A DNA stretch of 64,000 bases from Burkholderia diffusa (lineage in GTDB: Bacteria > Pseudomonadota > Gammaproteobacteria > Burkholderiales > Burkholderiaceae), in NCBI RefSeq assembly GCF_902499115.1, contig NZ_CABVPN010000007.1:167158-231157 (forward strand). Direction: 5' to 3'. The notes under the pieces are model-generated. The model saw only the letters and a program-made list of their open reading frames with translations, did not search any database and was not told the DNA's origin. The position numbers and the translations under genes were made by a program. Below, piece after piece: positions 1 to 8,533 of this stretch (position 1 is its first letter; each line of letters opens with the position of its first letter).

Positions 1-1
1 G

Positions 2-643
2 GTGTTCCAGGGCGCGGTGCGCTTCAACAACTATGTCGGCACCGCACTCGCCGCCGGACTCTTCGGCGCGCACGGAATCGCGCTCGCGGCCGTGTGCGTC
101 GCGGCGATCGTGCCGACCGTGAACCTGATGTGCGTGCTGGTATTCGCGCGCTACGGCGACACGCGGCTCGGCGCGTGGGCGCTCGTGCGTCAGATCCTGT
201 CGAATCCGCTCGTCGTCGGGTGCGCGCTGGGGATCGCGATGCAGGTTGCCGGCATCGCGTTTCCGGCCGCCGTCGAACCGGCCGTGCGCGCGCTCGGCGC
301 CGCCTCGATGCCGCTCGGCCTGTTGTGCGTGGGCGCCGCGCTGAAGTTCGACGCGGCGCGCGAATGGATGCAGCCGACGTGCATCGCGTCGGCGTTCAAG
401 TTCATGGCGATGCCGCTCGCCACACTCGCGGCCGGCCGCCTGTTCGGGCTCGGCGATGTCGCACTGACCATCGCGCTGCTGTTCCAGGCGCTGCCGACGT
501 CGTCCTCGTCGTACATCATGGCCCGCCAGCTCGGCGGTAACGCGCCGCTGATGGCCGGCATCACCGCGTTCCAGACGATCGCCGCCGCGCTCGCGATGCC
601 GGCCGTGCTGACGGCGCTTGGGTCGGCGCCGGTGTTTCGCTGA
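2..643 (+). CDS. AEC family (auxin efflux carrier-like) transporter, C-terminal part
   Basis: This is the last ~213 residues of an inner-membrane permease of the AEC family (usually about 300-320 residues), which exports or exchanges small organic acids. The reading frame is open at the left edge, so the true start lies outside the window; the first visible GTG is only an internal codon. Alternating hydrophobic helices run throughout, and the glycine/proline-rich stretch around LRALGAASMPLGLLCVGAALKF followed by LFQALPTSSSSYIMA is typical of the second five-helix repeat of AEC carriers. The substrate cannot be told. The next gene on this strand is over 300 bases away, so the gene ends its own unit. 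Confidence 0.8.
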   Translation: MFQGAVRFNNYVGTALAAGLFGAHGIALAAVCVAAIVPTVNLMCVLVFARYGDTRLGAWALVRQILSNPLVVGCALGIAMQVAGIAFPAAVEPAVRALGAASMPLGLLCVGAALKFDAAREWMQPTCIASAFKFMAMPLATLAAGRLFGLGDVALTIALLFQALPTSSSSYIMARQLGGNAPLMAGITAFQTIAAALAMPAVLTALGSAPVFR

Positions 644-985
644 CGGCCCGGCACCTCGGCATGTCGCTTTCCGTCGTGGACGCGCGGCCGCAGGGGCCAG
701 TTCAACTCGCGAAGGTTCGGGGACGGATGGCGAATCCCGCCGCACGCGCGCAACTGCCGCGTCGTTGCGCGAGACACACGCATCGCCGATGTGCCCCCGG
801 TTCTTCTCGCAGCCCCGCCAAAAACCGCCTATGGTGAATGAAGCGCGTCCGTGCCTCCGCCATTCGACTTCACGTCGCTCGCACCGGCGGCCACGGCGCC
901 GCGTTCCGGCACCATTCCCCGCAGTCGCGTGCACGCCCGGCCATGCGTGCGGCTGCGCCGCCCACCGGGCTACAAGGAGGTAATC
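644..985. other. Intergenic stretch with no supported gene
   Basis: These 342 bases separate the AEC transporter from the small secreted protein. ORFs crossing it are GC-rich shadows without recognisable domains. The only clear signal is a strong ribosome-binding site (AAGGAGG at 974-980) just before the next start. I see no convincing promoter, hairpin or RNA gene. Confidence 0.5.
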
Positions 986-1360
986 ATGAAAGCCGTGCTG
1001 CTCGTCAGCTCCGCCGTGCTCGCCATGGCGTCCGTTTCCGCCTCGGCTCAAGGCGCGATCACCAAGGTCGAAAACGGCGCGCTCGTCGCCGCGAACGGCA
1101 TGACCGTCTATGTATTCGACAAGGACAAGCCCAACGCCGGCACCAGCGCATGCACGGGCCAATGCGAATCGTTCTGGCCGCCGTACAAGGCCAGCGCGAC
1201 CGACGTCCCGGTCGGCCCCTACACGATCGTCAAGCGCGGCGACGGTAGCCCGCAATGGGCCTACAAGGGCAAGCCGCTGTATTTCTTCTCGAAGGACATG
1301 AAACAGGGCGATCGCAACGGCGACAACTTCAAGAACATCTGGCACGTGGTCGCGCCGTAA
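986..1360 (+). CDS. Small secreted protein with Yx(FWY)xxD repeats (COG4315-like)
   Basis: A 124-residue periplasmic or secreted protein of unknown function. It starts with a Sec signal peptide (MKAVLLVSSAVLAMASVSASAQG, probable cleavage after SASA) and has two copies of the motif that defines the family: YVFDKD near residue 46 and YFFSKD near residue 100. A CxxxC pair (TSACTGQCESFWPPY) lies between them. I chose the ATG at 986 because it has an AAGGAGG ribosome-binding site five bases upstream and begins exactly at the signal peptide; longer in-frame starts have neither. It stands alone and ends before a bidirectional terminator. No enzymatic function has been established for the family. Confidence 0.85.
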   Translation: MKAVLLVSSAVLAMASVSASAQGAITKVENGALVAANGMTVYVFDKDKPNAGTSACTGQCESFWPPYKASATDVPVGPYTIVKRGDGSPQWAYKGKPLYFFSKDMKQGDRNGDNFKNIWHVVAP

Positions 1361-1410
1361 GCGCGCCTTCGCCGTCTTCCGAGGCGGCACGGCCGCCGCA
1401 CGTGTAAAAA

Positions 1411-1440
1411 GGCCCGCCCCGGTCATCGACCGGGCGGGCC
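1411..1440. terminator. Bidirectional rho-independent terminator
   Basis: A GC-rich hairpin pairs GGCCCGCCC with GGGCGGGCC, followed on the inner side by a GGTC/GACC stem, with one bulged base and a short ATC loop. It is flanked by AAAAA at 1406-1410, giving a T5 tract for minus-strand transcripts, and by a weaker T-containing tail on the plus side. It sits between two convergent genes, the secreted protein and mmsA, so it likely ends both. Confidence 0.75.
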
Positions 1441-1508
1441 TGTGCGTCTTTACGCCGGCCGCGTGGCATCACGCCGCCGGCCGGCACGCGTCGCGGCCGG
1501 ATCGCGCG

Positions 1509-3026
1509 TCAGCGGTTCGACGGGAAGCTGAACACCGTCCCTTCGCGTACGCCGGCCGAGGGCCAGCGCTGCGTGATCGTCTTGCGTTTCGTGTAGAACC
1601 GCACCGCGTCCGGGCCGTACGCGTGCAGGTCGCCGAACAGCGAGCGCTTCCAGCCGCCGAACGAGTGGTACGCGACGGGCACCGGCAGCGGTACGTTGAT
1701 GCCGACCATGCCGATCTGGATGTTGTCGCTGAAGTAGCGCGCCGCTTCGCCGTCGCGCGTGAACAGGCACGTGCCGTTGCCGTATTCGTGCGCGTCGATC
1801 AGCGCCATCGCCTCGTCGAGCGACTTCAGGCGGATCACGCCGAGCACCGGCCCGAAGATCTCGTGCTGGTAGATCGGCATGCCGGGCTTCACGTTGTCGA
1901 ACAGGCACGGGCCGAGGTAGTAGCCGCCGTCGTGGCCGTCGACCTTCACGCCGCGGCCGTCGACGACGAGCGTCGCGCCCGCTTCCACGCCCGCGTCGAC
2001 GAAACCCGTCACCTTCTCGAAATGCTGCTGCGTGACGAGCGGGCCCATGTCGACGCCCGCGCCGTTGCCCGGGCCGACCTTCATCTTCTCGATCTCGGCC
2101 TTCAGGCCCGCGACGACCTTGTCGCCCGTTTCATCGCCGATCGCGACGACCAACGGGATCGCCATGCAACGCTCGCCGCACGAGCCGTACGCGGCGCCCA
2201 TCAGCGCATTCACCGCGTTGCCGATGTCGGCGTCGGGCATCACGACCGCGAAATTCTTCGCGCCGCCGAGCGCCTGCACGCGCTTGCCGTGCGCGCAGCC
2301 GGTCGAGTAGATGTATTCGGCGATCGGCGTCGAGCCCACGAAGCTCACCGCCTTCACGCGCGGGTCGGTCAGGATCGTGTCGACCGCTTCCTTGTCGCCG
2401 TTCACGACGTTCAGCACGCCAGGCGGCAGGCCAGCCTCGAGCGCGAGCTCGGCCATGCGCAGCGTCGACGACGGCGTGCGCTCCGACGGCTTCAGCACGA
2501 ACGTGTTGCCGCACGCGACGGCCATCGGCCACATCCACAGCGGCACCATCACCGGGAAGTTGAAGGGCGTAATGCCGGCCGTGACGCCCAGCGCCTGGAA
2601 CTCGCTCCACGAATCGATCGCGGGGCCGACGTTCTTGCTGTGCTCGCCCTTCAGCAGCTCGGGCACGTAGGTCGCATATTCGACGTTCTCGATCCCGCGC
2701 TGCAGTTCGCCCATCGCGTCGGCGAGCACCTTGCCGTGCTCGGCGGTGATCAGCGCGCACAGCTCGTCCGCGTGTTCCTCGAGCAGCGTCTTGAAGCGGC
2801 TCATCACGCGCGCGCGCTTCAGCGGCGGCGTGTTGCGCCACGCCGGGAACGCGGCCTGCGCGGACGCGATCGCGGCTTCGACGGTCAGCTTGTCGGCAAG
2901 CGCGACGCTCTTGTGCGATTCGCCGGTGGCCGGGTCGAACACCGGCTGGACGCGGCTGCCGCCGTCGACGCGCTTGCCGTCGATCAGGTGGCCGACGGTG
3001 GAGGTCACATTGCTGTCGTGTTTCAT
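1509..3026 (-). CDS. mmsA: Methylmalonate-semialdehyde dehydrogenase (CoA-acylating)
   Basis: A 505-residue NAD-dependent aldehyde dehydrogenase that converts malonate semialdehyde or methylmalonate semialdehyde plus CoA to acetyl-CoA or propionyl-CoA. It has the ALDH fold with TPFNFPVMVPLWMWP near residue 153, the nucleotide-binding segment SFVGSTPIAEYIY near 228, and the family's GSCGERCMA box with the probable catalytic cysteine at C287. The usual ELGGK general-base glutamate is replaced (ALGGAKN), as expected for the CoA-acylating MmsA type. It lies 49 bases downstream of the beta-alanine transaminase on the same strand, so the pair probably form an operon taking beta-alanine to acetyl-CoA. 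Length is normal for the family. Confidence 0.93.
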   Translation of the reverse strand: MKHDSNVTSTVGHLIDGKRVDGGSRVQPVFDPATGESHKSVALADKLTVEAAIASAQAAFPAWRNTPPLKRARVMSRFKTLLEEHADELCALITAEHGKVLADAMGELQRGIENVEYATYVPELLKGEHSKNVGPAIDSWSEFQALGVTAGITPFNFPVMVPLWMWPMAVACGNTFVLKPSERTPSSTLRMAELALEAGLPPGVLNVVNGDKEAVDTILTDPRVKAVSFVGSTPIAEYIYSTGCAHGKRVQALGGAKNFAVVMPDADIGNAVNALMGAAYGSCGERCMAIPLVVAIGDETGDKVVAGLKAEIEKMKVGPGNGAGVDMGPLVTQQHFEKVTGFVDAGVEAGATLVVDGRGVKVDGHDGGYYLGPCLFDNVKPGMPIYQHEIFGPVLGVIRLKSLDEAMALIDAHEYGNGTCLFTRDGEAARYFSDNIQIGMVGINVPLPVPVAYHSFGGWKRSLFGDLHAYGPDAVRFYTKRKTITQRWPSAGVREGTVFSFPSNR

Positions 3027-3075
3027 GTTTCTGGCTCTGTCGTGAATTCGGTTGTCGCAGGGAACGGGCCGCGGC

Positions 3076-4434
3076 TCAGTCCACTTCGTTCAGCGCGTCG
3101 GACAGCGCGTTGACCAGGTTGTCGATCTCGCGCTTCTCCGAGATGAACGGCGGCGCGAGCTGGATCGTGTCGCCGCCGTAGCGCACATAGAAGCCCTTCG
3201 CCCAGCAGCGCATCGCGATCTCGTACGGGCGCCGTGCCGGCTCGCCCGGCAGTGCCGCGATCGTCAGGCCGGCCGCGAGGCCGTAGTTGCGGATGTCCGT
3301 GATATGGCGCTGGCCCTTCAGCCCGTGCACGGCCGCCTCGAAATGCGGCGCGAGATCGCGCACGCGGGCCACCGCGTCTTCCTTCACGAGCAGGTCGAGC
3401 GCCGCGACGCCGGCCGCGCACGCGACCGGATGCGCCGAGTACGTGTAGCCGTGCGGGAACTCGAGCATGTACTCGGGGCCGCCCGCGGCCATGAACGTGT
3501 CGTAGATTTCCTTCGTCGCGATCACGCCGCCGAGCGGCTGCACGCCGTTGGTCACCTGTTTCGCGAAGTTCATGATGTCCGGCACCACGCCGAACGCGTC
3601 GGCGCCCGTCATCGCGCCGGCCCGGCCGAAGCCCGTGATGACTTCGTCGAAGATCAGCAGGATGTCGTGCGCGGTGCAGATATCGCGCAGGCGCTTCAGA
3701 TAGCCCTTCGGCGGCACGACCACGCCCGCCGAACCCGAGAACGGCTCGACGATCACGGCGGCGATGTTCGATGCGTCGTGCAGCGCGATCAGGTCGAGCA
3801 GGCGGTCGGCCAGCTCCGCGCCGTGCTCGGGCATCCCGCGCGAGAATTTGTTTTCGGCGAGCTGCGTGTGCGGCAGGAAGTCGGCGTCGATCCCCTGGCC
3901 GAACAGCTTGCGGTTCGGCCCGATCCCGCCGACCGAAATGCCGCCGAAGTTCACGCCGTGATAGCCCTTCTCGCGGCCGATCAGGCGCGTCTTCGTGCCC
4001 TTGCCCTTGGCGCGCCAGTACGCGCGGGCCATCTTCAGCGACGTGTCGGCCGCTTCCGAGCCCGAGCCCGTGAAGAATACGTAATCGAGGCCGGCCGGCG
4101 TCAGGTCCTTGATCTTGTTCGCGAGCTCGAACGACTTGGGGTGGCCGAACTGGAACGCCGGCGCGTAGTCGAGCTGCGCGACCTGGCGGCTCACGGCTTC
4201 CGTGATTTCCGTGCGGCCGTGACCGAGGCCCGTGCACCACAGGCCCGACAGGCCGTCGAAGATCTTGCGGCCTTCGCCATCCGTGAAATACGCGCCCTTG
4301 GCCGACACGATCATGCGCGGGTCGGACTTGAACTGGCGGTTCGCCGTGAACGGCATCCAGTGGGCGTCGAGCCAGGCGGCGTCGGTGCGGATGTTCGTCT
4401 CGTCCTGCTGGCTGGCGGTGATCGTATCGGTCAT
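3076..4434 (-). CDS. bauA: Omega-amino acid:pyruvate (beta-alanine) transaminase
   Basis: A 452-residue class III PLP aminotransferase. Such enzymes move the amino group of beta-alanine or other omega-amino acids to pyruvate, giving malonate semialdehyde and L-alanine. Visible are the FFTGSGSEAADTSLKMAR phosphate-binding region (~121-136), the IFDEVITGFGR cofactor segment with D263, and FAKQVTNGVQPLGG with the Schiff-base lysine at K292. The N-terminal HWMPFTANRQFK is typical of beta-alanine:pyruvate transaminases. It is first in a probable two-gene operon with mmsA and is divergent from a LysR regulator 105 bases away, the common layout of bau loci. The broad substrate range of the family leaves the exact amine uncertain. 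Confidence 0.9.
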   Translation of the reverse strand: MTDTITASQQDETNIRTDAAWLDAHWMPFTANRQFKSDPRMIVSAKGAYFTDGEGRKIFDGLSGLWCTGLGHGRTEITEAVSRQVAQLDYAPAFQFGHPKSFELANKIKDLTPAGLDYVFFTGSGSEAADTSLKMARAYWRAKGKGTKTRLIGREKGYHGVNFGGISVGGIGPNRKLFGQGIDADFLPHTQLAENKFSRGMPEHGAELADRLLDLIALHDASNIAAVIVEPFSGSAGVVVPPKGYLKRLRDICTAHDILLIFDEVITGFGRAGAMTGADAFGVVPDIMNFAKQVTNGVQPLGGVIATKEIYDTFMAAGGPEYMLEFPHGYTYSAHPVACAAGVAALDLLVKEDAVARVRDLAPHFEAAVHGLKGQRHITDIRNYGLAAGLTIAALPGEPARRPYEIAMRCWAKGFYVRYGGDTIQLAPPFISEKREIDNLVNALSDALNEVD

Positions 4435-4505
4435 GTCGGTCGGCGCGGCGCGCCCCTCCTTCTTGTGATGATGTTGCGCATTGTCGGGAGGCCAATTAGT
4501 CTCTT

Positions 4506-4520
4506 CAATATCGCAATATC
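4506..4520. promoter_or_regulatory. Candidate LysR site in the divergent bauA-like/LysR region
   Basis: Two AATATC copies (CAATATC then GCAATATC) lie in an AT-rich patch between the divergent transaminase and LysR genes. It overlaps the expected regulatory interval and is the only conspicuous AT-rich repeat there. Assignment to the adjacent LysR protein is inference from position. Confidence 0.35.
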
Positions 4521-4539
4521 AATGTTCACTTGCGCAACT

Positions 4540-5496
4540 ATGCAAGCAAAGAAACCAAAGAGCCGCGCGCTGCTCGGGCAACTCAGCGACATGGATCTGC
4601 GGCTGCTGCGGGTCTTCAAGGGCGTCGTGCAGTGCGGCGGGATGGCGGCGGCCGAACTCGAGCTGAATATCGGCATCTCGACGATCAGCCGGCACGTGAA
4701 GGACCTGGAAACGCGCCTCGGCCTCGTACTGTGCCGGCGCGGCCGCGCCGGCTTCACGCTGACCGCCGAGGGGCAGACCGTCTACGAGGAAACGCTGCGA
4801 CTGCTCGCGTCGATGGAAGCATTTAGAAGCAGAATAGACGGCATTCACGACAAGATGGGCGGAGAATTGCACGTCGCCGTATTCGACAAGACGGCCACCA
4901 ACCCGAACGCGCGGCTCGGCGACGCGATCCGCCAGTTCACGGACGAAGCGCCCGACGTCGCGCTGAACCTGCATGTTGCGTCGATCAACGAGGTCGAGCG
5001 CGGGATCATCGACGGCAGCTATCAGGTCGGGATCATCCCCGCGCACCGCAGCTCGGGCAGCCTCGTGTATTCGGAACTGTTCGACGAGCGGATGCTGCTG
5101 TACTGCGGCCGCCAGCACCCGCTCTTTGACGCACCGCACGGCAAGCTCACGTGGACGACGATCCGCAACCACGCGTTCGCCGGGCTCGGCTTCCATTCGC
5201 CGAACATGGAGCTGAGCCATCGCGCGAAGCTCACGCGCAGCGCGACGGCATCGGACCAGGAATCGATCGCGACGCTGATCCTGTCCGGCCGCTATCTCGG
5301 CTTCCTGCCCGACCATTACGCGGAGAGCTTCGAAAACAAGGGGCTGATGCAGCCGATCGCGCCGCACCGCTTCAACTACCGGTGCCGGTTCGTGAGCCTG
5401 CTGCGCCGCTCGCCGCGGCCGTCGCGGGCCGCGCTGCTGTTCCAGTCGTGCCTCGAAGCCGCGCATGCGGCGGCGCGGCCGGGCGCCGACGTGTAG
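4540..5496 (+). CDS. LysR family transcriptional regulator
   Basis: A 318-residue LysR regulator. The N-terminal winged helix is plain (DMDLRLLRVFKGVVQCGGMAAA, then ISTISRHVKDLETRLG, residues ~12-70), followed by a periplasmic-binding-like effector domain. I chose the ATG at 4540; an in-frame ATG at 4522 would add six residues and lie against the candidate operator. Divergent orientation to the beta-alanine transaminase suggests it activates that operon with an intermediate as co-inducer, though this is not shown by sequence. The downstream cupin gene is 114 bases away and may be separate. Confidence 0.88.
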   Translation: MQAKKPKSRALLGQLSDMDLRLLRVFKGVVQCGGMAAAELELNIGISTISRHVKDLETRLGLVLCRRGRAGFTLTAEGQTVYEETLRLLASMEAFRSRIDGIHDKMGGELHVAVFDKTATNPNARLGDAIRQFTDEAPDVALNLHVASINEVERGIIDGSYQVGIIPAHRSSGSLVYSELFDERMLLYCGRQHPLFDAPHGKLTWTTIRNHAFAGLGFHSPNMELSHRAKLTRSATASDQESIATLILSGRYLGFLPDHYAESFENKGLMQPIAPHRFNYRCRFVSLLRRSPRPSRAALLFQSCLEAAHAAARPGADV

Positions 5497-5610
5497 CCGC
5501 GGACGTGCAGCCGCGTTCAGGCTTCGCTGGCGCCGCCGTCCGACGAGGGGCTGCGGCCCGATCCGGCTCTGCGATAATGCGCACTTCCCGTTTCCGCTCC
5601 GCCTCCCGCC

Positions 5611-6102
5611 ATGACGCAGCCGTCCGCCCCGCTCCCCAACGACCTGCCGCCGATTTCCTGCCTGCCCGGCGATGCGCTGCCGTGGCTATCGATGAGCGCC
5701 GACCTGCCGGGGCTCGCGATCAAGTATTTGCATATCAATGCGGCGGAAGACACGCTGACCGCGCTGCTGAAAATGCCGGCCGGCGGCACGCTGCCGCGCC
5801 ATCGCCACGAAGGCGAGGTCTTCGTCCATACGCTGCAGGGTGCGTGGCGCTACCGCGAGTACGAATGGATCGCGCAGGCCGGCTCGACGGTGCTCGAACC
5901 GGCCGGGTCGGTGCATACGCCGGAAACGCTCGGCGCGCCCGGCGACGACGTGATCACGCTCAACGTGATGCGCGGCGATCTGGTTCTGCTCGACGACGAC
6001 GGCCGCGAGACCGCGCGCGAGAATTGCCGCGTCGCGCTGCTGCGCCAGCGCAAGCATGCGCGCACCGCGCCGCACGATGCGGCGCCGTTCGTCACGCGGT
6101 AA
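5611..6102 (+). CDS. Single-domain cupin, dihydroxyacetophenone dioxygenase-like
   Basis: A 163-residue protein with one cupin barrel. Metal ligands of motif 1 are visible as PRHRHEGEVFVHTLQG (H64, H66, E69) and of motif 2 as PAGSVHTPE (H102), so a mononuclear metal site is likely. Overall arrangement resembles the 2,4'-dihydroxyacetophenone dioxygenase family of cupins, which cleave C-C bonds using Fe(II) and O2. The true substrate is unknown. A C-terminal basic tail (RQRKHARTAPHD) is outside the barrel. It lies between the LysR gene and a convergent epoxide hydrolase. Confidence 0.7.
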   Translation: MTQPSAPLPNDLPPISCLPGDALPWLSMSADLPGLAIKYLHINAAEDTLTALLKMPAGGTLPRHRHEGEVFVHTLQGAWRYREYEWIAQAGSTVLEPAGSVHTPETLGAPGDDVITLNVMRGDLVLLDDDGRETARENCRVALLRQRKHARTAPHDAAPFVTR

Positions 6103-6208
6103 GACCGGCGACATCGTCGCGTCAGGATCCGCACGGTGCCGGCACTCGCCAACGCGCGCATGGCTGCCGGCGCACTGCGCCAGCCAGCCTGGCCGCCCCC
6201 GGGCGGCG

Positions 6209-7357
6209 TTACCGGAAACGCCGGAAGAATCGCCGAATATCGTCGGCCAGCAGTTCCGGCTCTTCCATCGCGGCAAAATGGCCGCCGCTCGGCATGTCGG
6301 TCCACTGCACGACATCGAACACCCGTTCGAGCCAGCTGCGCGGCGGACGACTGATTTCCTTCGGAAAGCGTGCAAACGCGACGGGCGCCGCCACACGTTG
6401 CCCAGCTGCGAAGCGCATCGGCTGCAGCCGGTTTTCCCAATACATCTGCATTGACGAGCCGATGCAGCCGGCAAACCAGTAGAGCGAGATTCCGGTCAGC
6501 AGCGTGTCGTGCGAAAACCGTTTTGCGACGTCACCATCGCAATCGCTCCACGCGCGGAATTTCTCGGCGATCCACGCGGCCAGCCCGGCCGGCGAATCGT
6601 TGAGCGCGACGGCCAGCGTCTGCGGCTTCGTCATGTGCAGATGCGCGTATCCGCCCTCCAGCGCAGCCCACTCTCCACGCTGCGTCACAAAGGCCCGTTC
6701 GTCCTCGGTCAGCGGCGAAGCCGCGTCGACCGGAGGCTCGTAGCTGCCGGGCAGGTAGTTCAGATGGATACCGTCCACCGCATCGGGATGCCGCGCGCCG
6801 AGCGCAATCGACACGCCTGCGCCCAGATCGCCGCCTTGCGCGCCGAAGCGGCGATATCCGAGCCCGGACATCAACGTCGCCCAGCAGTCGGCGACCTGAA
6901 ATGCCGACATGCCGGGTGCCGCGGGCGCTGGTGAGAACGCGAAGCCGGGAAGCGACGGCGCGACAACGTCGAACGCGTCGTGCGGATCGCCGCCGAAAGC
7001 GGCCGGATCGCACAGGCGATCGATCAGCGCGTCGAATTCGAATACGGAGCCCGGCCAGCCGTGCGTGATGACGAGCGGATACGGCTTCGGCCCCGCCCCA
7101 CGCCGATGAATGAAATGCACGCGTTGCCCGCCTGCGTCCGCGACGAACTGCGGCTGCCGGTTCAGCGCCCGCTCCGCCGCACGCCAGTCGAAGCGCTCGC
7201 CCCAGTACGCAACCAGTTCGCGCAGCCACGCGCCATCCACACCCTGCTGCCACGGCGCGGCGGGTGTCAGCACCGGCGCGCGCATGTCGCGCAGGCGCCG
7301 ACGCAGGTCATCAAGCGCGTGATCGGGAATCGCAACGTTGAACGGGGCGGCGTGCAT
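6209..7357 (-). CDS. Epoxide hydrolase (EHN-domain alpha/beta hydrolase)
   Basis: A 382-residue soluble hydrolase that should open epoxides to diols. It begins with the epoxide-hydrolase N-terminal domain (FNVAIPDHALDDLRRRL..., W-rich, residues ~5-90). The alpha/beta core follows with the oxyanion motif HGWPGS (99-104), the nucleophile elbow GAQGGDLGA with D177, and the C-terminal catalytic histidine in SGGHFAAMEEPE. Start is supported by AGGAG seven bases upstream. Length and motif order match juvenile-hormone-epoxide-hydrolase-like bacterial enzymes. It sits next to the AraC/GlxA regulator on the same strand with a 76-base gap, so co-transcription is possible. Confidence 0.88.
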   Translation of the reverse strand: MHAAPFNVAIPDHALDDLRRRLRDMRAPVLTPAAPWQQGVDGAWLRELVAYWGERFDWRAAERALNRQPQFVADAGGQRVHFIHRRGAGPKPYPLVITHGWPGSVFEFDALIDRLCDPAAFGGDPHDAFDVVAPSLPGFAFSPAPAAPGMSAFQVADCWATLMSGLGYRRFGAQGGDLGAGVSIALGARHPDAVDGIHLNYLPGSYEPPVDAASPLTEDERAFVTQRGEWAALEGGYAHLHMTKPQTLAVALNDSPAGLAAWIAEKFRAWSDCDGDVAKRFSHDTLLTGISLYWFAGCIGSSMQMYWENRLQPMRFAAGQRVAAPVAFARFPKEISRPPRSWLERVFDVVQWTDMPSGGHFAAMEEPELLADDIRRFFRRFR

Positions 7358-7433
7358 GGTGTCTCCTGGCGAGGAATGCCGGAGATTCTGCGCGATTTTT
7401 CAGACCCGCGCTGGCGGCGCCCGCCCGCGAGCG

Positions 7434-8393
7434 TCAGCCCGTTTCGCGCGCGTCCGCCCGCGCGTCGCGCCGCACGGCCTGGGGCGGCACGCCGAAGCCG
7501 CGCACGAACGCATCGCGCAGGTGGCGCCGGTCGCGGAAACCGTTCTCCTTCGCGATCACATCGAGCGAATGCCGGCTCTGCTCGATCATCAGCCGCGCGG
7601 CCTCGAGCCGCAGCCGCTCGATCGCCTTCGCCGGCGACTGCCCGGTTTCGAGCGTGAACACCCGGCTGAACTGGCGCGGGCTCAGGTGGACGGCGTCGGC
7701 CAGTTCCTCGACGGTCAGCGCGCGCCCGAGGTTCTGCCGCGCATAGTTCAGCGCATTCTGGATCCGGTCCGATTTCGGCGCGAGGTCCAGCATTTCCGAA
7801 TGCTGCGACTGCCCGCCCGCGCGACGCTGGTGCATCACGAGCTTGCGCGCGACCGAGCGCGCGACGTCCGGGCCGAGATCCTTCTCCACCATCGCGAGCG
7901 CCAGGTCGAGGCCGGCCGTCATCCCGGCGGACGTCCAGATCGGGCCGTCGACGATATAGATCCGGTCCTCCTCGACACGAATGTCCGGAAACTGCTTCTG
8001 CATGTCGCGTCCGTACGCCCAATGCGTCGTCGCGCGGCGCTGCGCGAGCAGCCCGGCCTCGGCGAGCACGAACGCGCCCGTGCAAATGCCGGCGATCCGG
8101 CGCGCGCGCGCGTTCGCGCGCCGCAGGAACGCGACGACGCCGGCCGGCGCCGGCGACGCGAGCGGATCGTTGACGCCCGCGACGATCCACGTATCGACGT
8201 CGATCCGCCCGCGCAGCGCGCGCGTCGCGACCGGCAATCCGAGCGATGAACGCACGTCGCCGCCGTCGACGGAATAGTTGTCCATCACGTAGAAAGGCTC
8301 GCCCACGCCCATGTTCGCGTACTCGAACACCGACTGCGCGGCGAGCGCCATGATCTGGAAGCCGTCGCTGATCAGAAAGCCGATGCGGTGCAT
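7434..8393 (-). CDS. GlxA family AraC-type regulator with DJ-1/PfpI domain
   Basis: A 319-residue regulator with an N-terminal DJ-1/PfpI-like domain (MHRIGFLISDGFQIMALA..., residues 1-170, with GICTGAFVLAEAGLL keeping the elbow cysteine) and a C-terminal double helix-turn-helix AraC domain (TVEELADAVHLSPRQFSRVF and LDVIAKENGFRDRRHLRDAF). I placed the start at the ATG giving MHRIGFL; the longer frame upstream lacks domain homology. It is divergent from an SDR gene 140 bases away, which is probably its target. The inducer is unknown. Confidence 0.87.
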   Translation of the reverse strand: MHRIGFLISDGFQIMALAAQSVFEYANMGVGEPFYVMDNYSVDGGDVRSSLGLPVATRALRGRIDVDTWIVAGVNDPLASPAPAGVVAFLRRANARARRIAGICTGAFVLAEAGLLAQRRATTHWAYGRDMQKQFPDIRVEEDRIYIVDGPIWTSAGMTAGLDLALAMVEKDLGPDVARSVARKLVMHQRRAGGQSQHSEMLDLAPKSDRIQNALNYARQNLGRALTVEELADAVHLSPRQFSRVFTLETGQSPAKAIERLRLEAARLMIEQSRHSLDVIAKENGFRDRRHLRDAFVRGFGVPPQAVRRDARADARETG

Positions 8394-8533
8394 GCGTATC
8401 TCCAGTGCCGGGACATGATCCTCACGACCCACCCGATGTCCTAAATCATACCCATCTAGGTCATTTGTGTCGCGGCGATTCGAGGCCAGAATGCCTTCAC
8501 GCACTCACCCTTTCCTCGACATGGAGCGACATC

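Noticed and set aside
644..985. Reading the secreted protein from the upstream in-frame start at 851
   Set aside because: This adds 45 Pro/Arg-rich residues before a clear signal peptide; the AAGGAGG site fixes the start at 986.
3052..4500. Long plus-strand ORF opposite the transaminase
   Set aside because: It is an antisense shadow in GC-rich DNA with His/Arg/Val-biased translation; the minus strand encodes a complete PLP enzyme. Only its 3' part (from 4540) is real, as the LysR gene.
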